DNA of 64,000 nucleotides from Burkholderia paludis (lineage in GTDB: Bacteria > Pseudomonadota > Gammaproteobacteria > Burkholderiales > Burkholderiaceae), in the NCBI RefSeq assembly GCF_000732615.1, contig NZ_JPGL01000016.1, positions 62,001 through 126,000 of the forward strand. The letters are read 5' to 3'. This document shows, in pieces, positions 36,528 through 44,573 of this stretch. The first letter of the stretch is position 1; each line of letters starts with the position of its first letter. A program made the translations under genes and the position numbers. A model generated the notes under the pieces. It worked only from the letters and a program-made list of their open reading frames with translations, was not told where the DNA came from and searched no databases.

Positions 36528-39524
36528 TTACTGGCACGCTTCGCACTCGTCGAAGCCGGGATCGCCCGGACGCATCGTGCACACCGGGCCGTCGGCCTCG
36601 ACCGGCGCGAGTGCCGGTGCCGCGTTGATCGCACCCGACGACGCATCGCCACCCGCCGCGCCGAAGCCGCCTGCCGCGCCTTGCGCGCCGCCGCTGCCCG
36701 ACCCGCCGTTCGTCGGCACCGCGTTCAGCGCGCCGTGCGCCACCGTCGATTTCTCGACGTGCGTCGCCGCCATCGTGCGGAGGTAGTAGGTCGTCTTCAG
36801 GCCGCGCAGCCATGCGAGCTTGTAGACCTCGTCGAGCTTCTTGCCCGATGCGCCGCCCATGTAGATGTTCAGCGACTGCGCCTGGTCGATCCACTTCTGG
36901 CGACGCGATGCGGCTTCGACCAGCCACGTCGGGTCGACTTCGAACGCGGTCGCGTAGATCGCGCGCAGGTCGGCCGGGATACGGTCGATGCGCGACAGCA
37001 TGCCGTCGAAGTACTTCAGGTCGGCGACCATCACCTCGTCCCACAGGCCGCGCTCCTTCAGGTCGCGCACGAGGTACTCGTTCACCACCGTGAATTCGCC
37101 CGACAGGTTCGACTTCACGTACAGGTTCTGGAAGGTCGGCTCGATGCACGCCGACACGCCGATGATGTTCGAGATCGTCGCCGTCGGCGCGATCGCGACG
37201 CAGTTCGAGTTGCGCATGCCGTGCGCGGCGATCCGCGAACGCAGCGTCGTCCAGTCGAGCGACTCGGACGTGTCGACCTCGACGTAGCCGCCGCGCGCTT
37301 CCGTCAGCAGCTTCAGCGTGTCCTGCGGGAGGATGCCGCGATCCCACAGCGAGCCGCGGTAGCTCGAATAGCGGCCGCGCTCTTCGGCCAGCTCGGTCGA
37401 CGCGTAATACGCGTAGTAGCAGACCGCTTCCATCGAACGGTCGGCGAACTCGACTGCCGCGTCCGACGCGTACGGCGTGCGCAGCAGGTGCAGGCAGTCC
37501 TGGAAGCCCATGATGCCCATGCCGACCGGGCGGTGCTTCAGGTTCGAGTTACGCGCCTTCGCCACCGCGTAGTAGTTGATGTCGATCACGTTGTCGAGCA
37601 TGCGCATCGCGACGCGGACCGTGCGCTTCAGCTTGTCGTGGTCGAGCGCGTAGCTGCCGTCGGCCTGCTTCACCAGGTGGGCGACGAGGTTCACCGAGCC
37701 GAGGTTGCACACCGCGATTTCGGAGTCGCTCGTGTTCAGCGTGATTTCCGTGCACAGGTTCGACGAATGGACGACGCCCACGTGCTGCTGCGGCGAGCGC
37801 ACGTTGCACGGATCCTTGAACGTGATCCACGGGTGGCCCGTCTCGAACAGCATGCCGAGCATCTTGCGCCAGAGCTGCTGCGCCGGGATCTTCTTGAACA
37901 GCTTGATCTCGCCGCGCGCGACCTTGTCTTCGTAAGCCGTGTAAGCCGCCTCGAATTCCGCGCCGAACTTGTCGTGCAGGTCCGGGCAGGTCGACGGCGA
38001 GAACAGCGTCCAGTCCGTGCCTTCCATCACGCGCTTCATGAACAGGTCGGGAATCCAGTTCGCCGTGTTCATGTCGTGCGTACGGCGGCGATCGTCGCCG
38101 GTGTTCTTGCGCAGCTCCAGGAACTCCTCGATGTCGAGGTGCCACGATTCGAGGTACGCGCAGACCGCGCCCTTGCGCTTGCCGCCCTGGTTGACGGCGA
38201 CGGCCGTGTCGTTGACGACCTTCAGGAACGGCACCACGCCTTGCGACTTGCCGTTCGTGCCCTTGATATGCGAGCCGAGTGCGCGCACGCGCGTCCAGTC
38301 GTTGCCCAGGCCGCCGGCGAACTTCGACAGCAGCGCGTTCTCCTTCAGCGCTTCATAGATGCCGTCGAGATCGTCCGCGACCGTCGTCAGGTAGCACGAC
38401 GACAGCTGCGAGCGGTGCGTGCCCGAGTTGAACAGCGTCGGCGTCGAGCTCATGAAGTCGAAGCTCGACAGCACGTTGTAGAACTCGATCGCGCGCGTTT
38501 CGCGGTCGATCTCGTTCAGCGACAGGCCCATCGCGACACGCATGAAGAATGCCTGCGGCATTTCGATGCGGGCGCCGTCGACGTGCAGGAAGTAGCGGTC
38601 GTACAGCGTCTGCAGGCCGAGGTAGCCGAACTGCAGGTCGCGGTTCGCGTCGAGCGCTTCGCCGAGGCGCTTCAGGTCGAACTGCAGCAGCTTGTCGTCG
38701 AGCAGGCCGGCGTCGACGCCGCGCTTCAGGAACTGCGGGAAATACTCCGAGTAGCGAGCCGGCATCTCGGCCTGCACCACTTCCTCGCCGAGGATCTCGC
38801 GACGGATCGTGTGCAGCAGGATGCGGGCCGTGACCTGGCTGTACGCGGGATCCTTTTCGATCATCGTGCGCGCAGCGAGGATCGCCGAGTCGTAGACCTG
38901 GCTCATCGGCACGCCGTCGTACAGGTTCTTCACCGTCTCCGCGACGATCGGGTCAGGGTTAACCGCAGCGCCGAGGCCATCGCACGCCGACACGATCAGC
39001 GCGCGCAGCGCGTTCAGGTCGAGCGGACGCGTGACGCCGTTGTCGACGACGTTGATGCCGGCGGCGTTCGATTCGCCGCCTGCTGCCACCGCTTCCTCGC
39101 CCGCATTCTGGCGCTCGAGGTGGCGCTTCTCGCGATACAGCACGTACGCACGCGCGACGTTGTGCTCGCCGCCGCGCATCAGCGCGAGTTCGACCTGATC
39201 CTGGATGTCTTCGATATGGAACGTACCGCCGTTCGGGCGGCTGCGCACGAGCGCGCGCACGACGTTCTGCGTCAGTTGCTCGACCTGTTCGCGCACGCGC
39301 GCCGATGCCGCACCCTGCCCGCCGTTGACAGCCAGGAAAGCCTTGGTCACCGCGATCGCGATCTTCGAAGGTTCGAACGACACGACGCTGCCGTTGCGGC
39401 GGATCACCTTGTAGTCGGCAAACGTGGCCTGCGGCGCGAGCGCCTTCGCGCCCTGTTCGGTCCCGCCGAGCGGACGGCTCGAGGCGCTCTCGTACTGGGA
39501 CGTCGCGTTGTCGGTGGTTTGCAT
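36528..39524 (-). CDS. nrdA: Class Ia ribonucleoside-diphosphate reductase, alpha subunit
   Basis: Reduces ribonucleoside diphosphates to deoxy forms. The 998-residue protein begins with an ATP-cone (about residues 30-130, KVIRRNGSVVSFEPSKIAIA). A second, more divergent cone-like segment follows (about 150-240, TRPLDLNALRALIVSACDGL), as in double-cone NrdA proteins of Pseudomonas. Catalytic features: SQLSSCYLTTV and NLCTEITLNTSDSEIAVCN (active-site Cys), PTATISNIIGVSACIEPTF, and a C-terminal GFDECEACQ with the swivelling Cys pair that is re-reduced by thioredoxin or glutaredoxin. A Gly/Ala-rich linker of about 45 residues precedes that tail. The start at MQTTDNATSQYE has AGGAG upstream. Confidence 0.96.
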   Translation of the reverse strand: MQTTDNATSQYESASSRPLGGTEQGAKALAPQATFADYKVIRRNGSVVSFEPSKIAIAVTKAFLAVNGGQGAASARVREQVEQLTQNVVRALVRSRPNGGTFHIEDIQDQVELALMRGGEHNVARAYVLYREKRHLERQNAGEEAVAAGGESNAAGINVVDNGVTRPLDLNALRALIVSACDGLGAAVNPDPIVAETVKNLYDGVPMSQVYDSAILAARTMIEKDPAYSQVTARILLHTIRREILGEEVVQAEMPARYSEYFPQFLKRGVDAGLLDDKLLQFDLKRLGEALDANRDLQFGYLGLQTLYDRYFLHVDGARIEMPQAFFMRVAMGLSLNEIDRETRAIEFYNVLSSFDFMSSTPTLFNSGTHRSQLSSCYLTTVADDLDGIYEALKENALLSKFAGGLGNDWTRVRALGSHIKGTNGKSQGVVPFLKVVNDTAVAVNQGGKRKGAVCAYLESWHLDIEEFLELRKNTGDDRRRTHDMNTANWIPDLFMKRVMEGTDWTLFSPSTCPDLHDKFGAEFEAAYTAYEDKVARGEIKLFKKIPAQQLWRKMLGMLFETGHPWITFKDPCNVRSPQQHVGVVHSSNLCTEITLNTSDSEIAVCNLGSVNLVAHLVKQADGSYALDHDKLKRTVRVAMRMLDNVIDINYYAVAKARNSNLKHRPVGMGIMGFQDCLHLLRTPYASDAAVEFADRSMEAVCYYAYYASTELAEERGRYSSYRGSLWDRGILPQDTLKLLTEARGGYVEVDTSESLDWTTLRSRIAAHGMRNSNCVAIAPTATISNIIGVSACIEPTFQNLYVKSNLSGEFTVVNEYLVRDLKERGLWDEVMVADLKYFDGMLSRIDRIPADLRAIYATAFEVDPTWLVEAASRRQKWIDQAQSLNIYMGGASGKKLDEVYKLAWLRGLKTTYYLRTMAATHVEKSTVAHGALNAVPTNGGSGSGGAQGAAGGFGAAGGDASSGAINAAPALAPVEADGPVCTMRPGDPGFDECEACQ

Positions 39525-39840
39525 GTGCAAAGCTCCTGGTGTTGGATGGTGCGGAGAGAACCGCGGATTAAAACGAACGCTGCGCAACGCGGTGCGCGAG
39601 CGGTAAGAGGCGAGCGATGCGCCGGGGGAGCCGGTTCGGCCGATGCGCGACAACCGATCCGGTCGTGTGCCTCGTCATGTGTACCCTGCCCCGCCGAAAT
39701 TCGCTGCGCTGATCGCGACGCCCGGACCGCCGGCCTGACGCGCCGCCCTGAGAACCCTGTCCGCCGGCACTGACCGCCGGCTGGCGCCGCTCGGGTTTCC
39801 CCTGCGACACACACTATATCTAGTGCAGAACTGCTCAACT
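39525..39840 (-). promoter_or_regulatory. Long 5' leader of nrdA
   Basis: About 315 nt separate the predicted start point (near 39841) from the nrdA ATG. No conserved-looking frame fills it; an in-frame upstream extension of nrdA reads as Arg/Ser-rich nonsense. It might contain a second promoter or an RNA-level control element, but no simple stem with a U tract was found. Confidence 0.4.
39811..39826. promoter_or_regulatory. NrdR box 1
   Basis: ACACTATATCTAGTGC matches the palindromic NrdR-box pattern (ACACwATATmTwGTGT) at nearly every position. It lies just downstream of the predicted -10, 31 bp from box 2, the usual three-helical-turn spacing for NrdR. Confidence 0.88.
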
Positions 39841-39841
39841 G

Positions 39842-39857
39842 GCACCAAGTATAGTGG
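39842..39857. promoter_or_regulatory. NrdR box 2, overlapping the nrdA -10
   Basis: GCACCAAGTATAGTGG matches the NrdR-box consensus at about 11 of 16 positions. Its central AGTATA is the complement of the predicted TATACT -10 element, so an NrdR-ATP/dATP complex bound here would cover the promoter. Confidence 0.8.
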
Positions 39858-39876
39858 ACATTCGGAGGACGTCCAA
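39848..39876 (-). promoter_or_regulatory. Predicted nrdA promoter
   Basis: On the minus strand TTGGAC (39871-39876) and TATACT (39848-39853) are 17 bp apart. The -10 matches 5 of 6 consensus bases. The element sits exactly within the pair of NrdR boxes, which supports both calls. Confidence 0.65.
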
Positions 39877-39974
39877 ACGGTTAATTTGCGATGGAGGTCT
39901 TGACATCGCGCACGCGCAGACACGACAAGGCATTGGTCGGGGAAAAAACTTTCTCCGATCAAAAAACCCCGCGA

Positions 39975-40565
39975 TCAGTGCTGACGGAAAGGAAAGTATC
40001 CGGCGGGAAAGCCGCCATCGCTCGCAAAGCGTTGCCAATCGAAATGCGGGCCCGGGTCGGTCTTGCGGCCCGGCGCGATGTCCGAGTGCCCCGCAAACGC
40101 GTCGACCGGATAGTGCGCGGCGAGCGCGCGGCAGAGCGCGGCGAGCATCGCGTACTGCGCGTCGTCGAACGGCACGTCGTCCGCGCCTTCGAGCTCGATG
40201 CCGATCGAGAAGTCGTTGCAGCGGGGCCTGCCGAAGAACTCGGACGAGCCCGCGTGCCACGCGCGCTCGTCGCACGACACGAACTGCACGAGTTCGCCGC
40301 CGCGGCGGATCAGGAAATGCGCGGACACGCGCACGCCGCGCAGGTGGCTCTGGTAATAGGGGTGCGCATCGCAATCGAGGCGATTCAGGAACAGCGCCTC
40401 GATCGCGTCGCCGCCGAATTCGCCGGGCGGCAGGCTGATGTTGTGGACGACCACGAGCGTCGGCACCGCGCCCGCGGGCCGCGCCTCGAAATTCGGCGAC
40501 GGCGCGTGGCGCGCCTCGCGCACCCAGCCGTTCGGGTCGACCGCCAGCAGCGTCGCGCCGCTCAT
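39975..40565 (-). CDS. ampD: 1,6-anhydro-N-acetylmuramyl-L-alanine amidase
   Basis: Cytoplasmic zinc amidase that removes peptides from anhydro-muropeptides during wall recycling and thereby damps AmpR-type beta-lactamase induction. The 196-residue protein carries PTLVVVHNISLPPGEFGG with the first Zn His, SAHFLIRRGGELVQFV, ERAWHAGSSEFFGRPRCNDFS, IGIELEGADDVPF, and GHSDIAPGRKTDPGPHFDW with the remaining His and Asp ligands. Its ATG overlaps the stop of the upstream gene (ATGA). Loss of this gene is a known route to beta-lactam resistance in related species; here it is intact. Confidence 0.94.
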   Translation of the reverse strand: MSGATLLAVDPNGWVREARHAPSPNFEARPAGAVPTLVVVHNISLPPGEFGGDAIEALFLNRLDCDAHPYYQSHLRGVRVSAHFLIRRGGELVQFVSCDERAWHAGSSEFFGRPRCNDFSIGIELEGADDVPFDDAQYAMLAALCRALAAHYPVDAFAGHSDIAPGRKTDPGPHFDWQRFASDGGFPAGYFPFRQH

Positions 40566-40852
40566 CGCGCCGCGTGGCGCCGGGCGTGCTCGGCGCTGCA
40601 GAAGTACTCGTCGCCCGCGGCGATGGCATCGCCCTTCGGCGCATGCACGCCGCATTCGGCACAACGCACCATCGGTTCGGGCAGCGACCGCGCGTCGCCG
40701 TTCGGGCGCGCCGCGCCGCCGGCGCCGGACGCGCCGTCGTAACCGGCGCCGCGGCCGGTACGCGCCTGCGCCTGCTCCTGGGCCTGGCGCAGCTTGCGTG
40801 CGAGCCACGAACCCGCGAAGAAAAGAAGAATCAGGAGAAGAATCTGTCGCAT
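40562..40852 (-). CDS. Small membrane-anchored protein with Cys-pair motif (PP0621-like)
   Basis: A 96-residue protein of unknown function. An N-terminal membrane helix (MRQILLLILLFFAGSWLARK) is followed by a Gln/Gly-rich linker and a C-terminal motif CAECGVHAPKGDAIAAGD then FCSAEHARRH. Spacing is CxxC ... C with a following HxxxH, which suggests a small zinc-binding knuckle. Proteins of this design are usually found next to ampD in beta- and gammaproteobacteria; a functional link is not established. Overlaps the ampD start by 4 bp. Confidence 0.8.
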   Translation of the reverse strand: MRQILLLILLFFAGSWLARKLRQAQEQAQARTGRGAGYDGASGAGGAARPNGDARSLPEPMVRCAECGVHAPKGDAIAAGDEYFCSAEHARRHAAR

Positions 40853-40865
40853 CGGAAACCTGCGG

Positions 40866-41759
40866 TCAAACCACGGAACGGTGCAGCAGCACCTCGAAAA
40901 CGAACCGGCTGCCGACATACGCGAGCAGCAGCGCGGCGAACGACACGAGCACCCAGCGCGCGGCACCGCGCCCGCGCCAGCCCGACGTCTTGCGCGCAAC
41001 CAGCAGGCCGCCGAACATCAGCCACGACAGGATCGCGAACACGGTCTTGTGATCGAGCCGCAGCGCGCGTGCGTCGACCTGCTCGCTGAACAGGATGCCG
41101 GACGCGAGCGTCAGCGTGAGCAGCACGAAGCCGGCGCCGATCAGGCGGAACAGCAGCTTCTCGAGCGTGAGCAGCGGCGGCAGCGTTTCGAGCCAGCTCG
41201 CGATCCAGCCCGTCGAGCCGGCGCGCCCGCCGCCTCTCAGCGACTGCAGGCGCCGCTCGACCAGCAGCATCAGGATCGCGTGCAGCGCGGCGATCGCGAA
41301 CAGGCCGTAGGCGATGTTGGCGATCAGGAAATGCAGCTTGAACAGCGGCGCTGCGGCATAAGGAAGCACCCGCACGCCGCCGAACACGAGCGGCAGCAGC
41401 GACGCGCCGCACGCCAGCGGCAGCACCAGCAGGCGCAGGCTGTCGAGCGGGAAGAAGAAGCTCTCGATCCAGTAGATGCCGGCGCCGAGCCAGAACATCG
41501 CCGACAGCGCGAACGCGAAGCCGAACACCATCGCGTCGTTCGGAAAGATCGTCATGTGGAGCAGCACGCCGTGCGCGACGAGCGCGGCGAACAGCAGCGC
41601 GCGGCCGGCTCCGCTCATCCCTGACGCGGCTGACGCGGGAACCGGCACGGCCGGCACGCTCGCGACGAGCGGCGTCCCGCCCTGGCGGTGCGCGCGCCAG
41701 CCGGCGACGGCGAGACCGCCGTACAGGAATGCGGTGAGGGCATACAGTACAATATCCAT
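40866..41759 (-). CDS. CcsA/YpjD-like inner-membrane protein
   Basis: A 297-residue protein with about eight hydrophobic segments, belonging to the cytochrome c assembly (CcsA/HemX) superfamily. It contains LHFLIANIAYGLFAIAALHA and LDHKTVFAILSWLMFGGLL, which resemble the conserved His-bearing helices, but lacks an obvious WWD haem-handling motif. Its position, divergent from ffh, is the same as that of E. coli ypjD, reported to affect magnesium tolerance. So ypjD-type is a better call than a true cytochrome c biogenesis factor. It sits 13 bp upstream of the small zinc-knuckle gene. Confidence 0.85.
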   Translation of the reverse strand: MDIVLYALTAFLYGGLAVAGWRAHRQGGTPLVASVPAVPVPASAASGMSGAGRALLFAALVAHGVLLHMTIFPNDAMVFGFAFALSAMFWLGAGIYWIESFFFPLDSLRLLVLPLACGASLLPLVFGGVRVLPYAAAPLFKLHFLIANIAYGLFAIAALHAILMLLVERRLQSLRGGGRAGSTGWIASWLETLPPLLTLEKLLFRLIGAGFVLLTLTLASGILFSEQVDARALRLDHKTVFAILSWLMFGGLLVARKTSGWRGRGAARWVLVSFAALLLAYVGSRFVFEVLLHRSVV

Positions 41760-41848
41760 GTTCGAAGTTTACACTAGGCCCCCTTCCCGCGACGGCTCCC
41801 TTTATTCGGTTCCGCCGCGCCTTCGGGCCCCACTGTCCATCGCTCCCC

Positions 41849-43216
41849 ATGCTCGACAATCTCACTCAACGGATGGCGCGCGTCGTCAAGACGCTGCGCG
41901 GCGAGGCCCGGCTTACCGAGGCGAACACGCAGGAGATGCTCCGCGAGGTGCGTCTCGCGCTGCTGGAGGCCGACGTCTCGCTGCCGGTCGTCCGCGAATT
42001 CATCGCCAAGGTCAAGGAAAAGGCGCTCGGCGAGGAAGTGATCAGCAGCCTGTCGCCAGGCCAGGCGCTCGTCGGCGTGGTCCAGAAGGAACTGACCGCC
42101 GTGATCGGCGGCGACTACGAAGGCAAGGCCGCCGAGCTGAACCTCGCAGTCACGCCGCCCGCCGTGATCCTGATGGCCGGCCTGCAGGGCGCCGGCAAGA
42201 CCACGACCGCCGGCAAGCTCGCGAAGCTGCTGCGCGAGAAGTACAAGAAGAAGGTGCTGACCGTGTCGTGCGACGTGTATCGCCCGGCCGCCATCATGCA
42301 GCTGAAAACGGTGAGCGAACAGGTCGGCGCCGACTTCTTCCCGTCCACGCCCGACCAGAAGCCCGTCGACATCGCACTCGCGGCCGTCGACTGGGCGAAG
42401 CGCCACTACCATGACGTGCTGATCGTCGACACGGCCGGCCGCCTCGGCATCGACGAGGCGATGATGCAGGAGATCGCCGCGCTGCACGCCACGCTGAAGC
42501 CTGCCGAGACGCTGTTCGTCGTCGACGCGATGCTCGGCCAGGACGCGGTCAACACCGCGAAGGCATTCAACGACACGCTGCCGCTCACCGGCGTCGTGCT
42601 GACCAAGCTCGACGGCGATTCGCGCGGCGGCGCCGCACTGTCGGTGCGCCACGTCACCGGCAAGCCGATCAAGTTCGTCGGCGTCGCCGAAAAGCTCGAC
42701 GGCCTCGAGGTATTCCACCCCGACCGGATGGCGAACCGGATCCTCGGCATGGGCGACATCCTCGCGCTCGTCGAGGAGGCACAGCGCGGCGTCGACGTGC
42801 AGGCCGCGCAGAAGCTCGCAGACAAGGTCAAGAAAGGCGGCGACTTCGACCTGAACGATTTCCGCGCGCAGATCTCGCAGATGAAGAACATGGGCGGCCT
42901 GTCGTCGCTGATGGACAAGCTGCCTGCGCAATTCCAGCAGGCGGCCGCCGGCGCCGACATGGGCCAGGCCGAAAAGCAGATCCGCCGGATGGAAGGCATC
43001 ATCAGCTCGATGACGCCCGCCGAGCGCGCGAAACCCGAAATCATCAAGGCGACGCGCAAGCGCCGCATTGCAGCCGGCGCGGGCGTGCCGGTGCAGGAAG
43101 TCAACCGGATGCTGAACCAGTACGACCAGATGCGTACGATGATGAAGAAGCTGAAGGGCGGCAACATGCAGAAGATGATGCGCGGCCTGAAGGGCATGAT
43201 GCCCGGCATGCGCTGA
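41849..43216 (+). CDS. ffh: Signal recognition particle protein Ffh
   Basis: GTPase that binds 4.5S RNA and signal sequences and targets ribosomes to the membrane through FtsY. The 455-residue protein has the N domain (MLDNLTQRMARVVKTLRGEA), G domain motifs GLQGAGKTTTAGKLAKLL, DVYRPAAIMQL, DTAGRLGIDEAMM and TKLDGDSRGGAALS, and a Met-rich M domain from about residue 330. That domain ends MRTMMKKLKGGNMQKMMRG. Full length. The divergent 89-bp gap to the YpjD-like gene holds both promoters. Confidence 0.97.
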   Translation: MLDNLTQRMARVVKTLRGEARLTEANTQEMLREVRLALLEADVSLPVVREFIAKVKEKALGEEVISSLSPGQALVGVVQKELTAVIGGDYEGKAAELNLAVTPPAVILMAGLQGAGKTTTAGKLAKLLREKYKKKVLTVSCDVYRPAAIMQLKTVSEQVGADFFPSTPDQKPVDIALAAVDWAKRHYHDVLIVDTAGRLGIDEAMMQEIAALHATLKPAETLFVVDAMLGQDAVNTAKAFNDTLPLTGVVLTKLDGDSRGGAALSVRHVTGKPIKFVGVAEKLDGLEVFHPDRMANRILGMGDILALVEEAQRGVDVQAAQKLADKVKKGGDFDLNDFRAQISQMKNMGGLSSLMDKLPAQFQQAAAGADMGQAEKQIRRMEGIISSMTPAERAKPEIIKATRKRRIAAGAGVPVQEVNRMLNQYDQMRTMMKKLKGGNMQKMMRGLKGMMPGMR

Positions 43217-43310
43217 TTCCGCCCGCCGGCCGGCGCGCGGGTTTTTGCTGTAGCGCTCGCCGGCCGTTCTGCTTCATTCTTATTTGTATACCGACTGCCC
43301 GCCTGAACAC

Positions 43311-43862
43311 ATGAACCGCGAAGAAGCCCTCCACATTTTCGACCACTCCGAAGAGATCGTCTCGGCCGACGCCGTCAACGCGTCGATCTCCCGGATGGCC
43401 GACGCGATCCGCGCCGAGATCGGCGATGCGTTCCCGCTCGTTCTCTCGGTGATGGGCGGCGCCGCGGTGTTTACCGGGATGCTGCTGCCGCATCTCGATT
43501 TCCCGCTGGAATTCGACTACATCCACCTGACCCGCTACCGCAACACGACGCAGGGCAGCCCGGAAATGCACTGGCGCGTCGCGCCGCGCGAATCGGTGAA
43601 GGACCGGATCGTGCTCGTGCTCGACGACATCCTCGACGAAGGCGAGACGATGGCCGCGATCCGCGACCGCATCCTCGACATGGGCGCGCAGCGCTTCATG
43701 TCGGCCGTGCTGTGCGAGAAGACGCTCGCGAAGGCGAAGCCGCTGCACCCCGATTTCTGCGGCTTCTCGGTGCCGGACCGCTACGTGTTCGGCTGCGGGA
43801 TGGATGCGAAGGGCTACTGGCGCAACCTGCCGACGATCCGCGCGCTCACCGCGAACGTCTGA
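43311..43862 (+). CDS. hpt: Hypoxanthine-guanine phosphoribosyltransferase
   Basis: Purine salvage: joins hypoxanthine or guanine to PRPP. The 183-residue protein shows VLSVMGGAAVFTGMLLPHLD, FDYIHLTRYRNTTQGS and the PRPP loop RIVLVLDDILDEGETMAAIR, then FCGFSVPDRYVFGCGMDAKG for base binding. I chose the ATG at 43311 (MNREEALHIFDHSEEI); an in-frame TTG 27 bp earlier is possible. A strong terminator follows 26 bp after the stop. Confidence 0.92.
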   Translation: MNREEALHIFDHSEEIVSADAVNASISRMADAIRAEIGDAFPLVLSVMGGAAVFTGMLLPHLDFPLEFDYIHLTRYRNTTQGSPEMHWRVAPRESVKDRIVLVLDDILDEGETMAAIRDRILDMGAQRFMSAVLCEKTLAKAKPLHPDFCGFSVPDRYVFGCGMDAKGYWRNLPTIRALTANV

Positions 43863-43888
43863 GCCCCCCGCTGCCCGCCAGACAAATG

Positions 43889-43924
43889 AAAAGCGGCGCT
43901 CCGGCATCCCGGAGCGCCGCTTTC
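43889..43924. terminator. Bidirectional terminator between hpt and marC
   Basis: AAAGCGGCGCTCCG and CGGAGCGCCGCTTT form a long near-perfect stem with a 5-nt GCATC-type loop, flanked by A-rich and T-rich ends. It can end both hpt (plus strand) and the convergent marC-type gene (minus strand). Confidence 0.9.
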
Positions 43925-43949
43925 TTTCGTGGGCGCGCGCCGCCCGGCC

Positions 43950-44552
43950 CTACAACTGGTGTACGAACGCGCGGATACCGCCCAGCATCATTTCCACCGA
44001 GATCGCGACGAGCACGAGGCCCATCAGCCGCTCGAACGCCGCGACGGTCCGCTCGCCGATCCATTGCTGTATCCGCTCTGCCAGCACCAGCGTCACCGCG
44101 CAGACGATCATCGTGACCGTCAGCGCGCCGACCCACTCGAGCATCTTGCCCGGCGCCTGCGACGTCAGCAGCATCACCGTCGCGAGCGCGGACGGCCCGG
44201 CCAGCGCCGGAATCGCGAGCGGCACGATGAACGGCTCGCCGCCCGCGCGCGGATCGTTGCCGAGCGCGCCGTCCGGATGCGGGAAGATCATCCGCAGCGC
44301 GATCAGGAACAGCACGATCCCGCCGCCGAGCCGCAGCGACAGGTCGGTCAGGCTCATCATCCGCAGGAAGCGGTCGCCGACTACCATGAAGAACAGCAGG
44401 ATCACGAACGCGATCCCGACTTCACGCAGGATCAGCTTCACGCGCCGCTCGCGCGGCACATCCCGCATGGCCGAAATGAACAGCGGGATGTTGCCGAGCG
44501 GATCGGTGATCAGCACCAGGAGCACGGTGGCCGACAGGAAGGTGTATTCCAC
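43950..44552 (-). CDS. MarC-family inner-membrane protein
   Basis: A 200-residue integral membrane protein with six hydrophobic helices. Family landmarks: LLVLITDPLGNIPLFISAM near the N-terminus, LRLGGGIVLFLIALRMIFP in the middle and PFIVPLAIPALAGPSALATV beginning the second half, consistent with the internal repeat of MarC proteins. The old link to multiple antibiotic resistance was disproved for E. coli MarC, and the transported substrate is unknown. It lies 21 bp after proS on the same strand and probably shares its mRNA. Confidence 0.9.
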   Translation of the reverse strand: MEYTFLSATVLLVLITDPLGNIPLFISAMRDVPRERRVKLILREVGIAFVILLFFMVVGDRFLRMMSLTDLSLRLGGGIVLFLIALRMIFPHPDGALGNDPRAGGEPFIVPLAIPALAGPSALATVMLLTSQAPGKMLEWVGALTVTMIVCAVTLVLAERIQQWIGERTVAAFERLMGLVLVAISVEMMLGGIRAFVHQL

Positions 44553-44573
44553 CGCGTTCCCCGGTCGGTGCGC

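Noticed and set aside
36450..39773. Plus-strand frame of about 1,100 codons opposite nrdA
   Set aside because: Composition is Arg/Val/Ala-rich antisense shadow; nrdA on the minus strand has all catalytic motifs.
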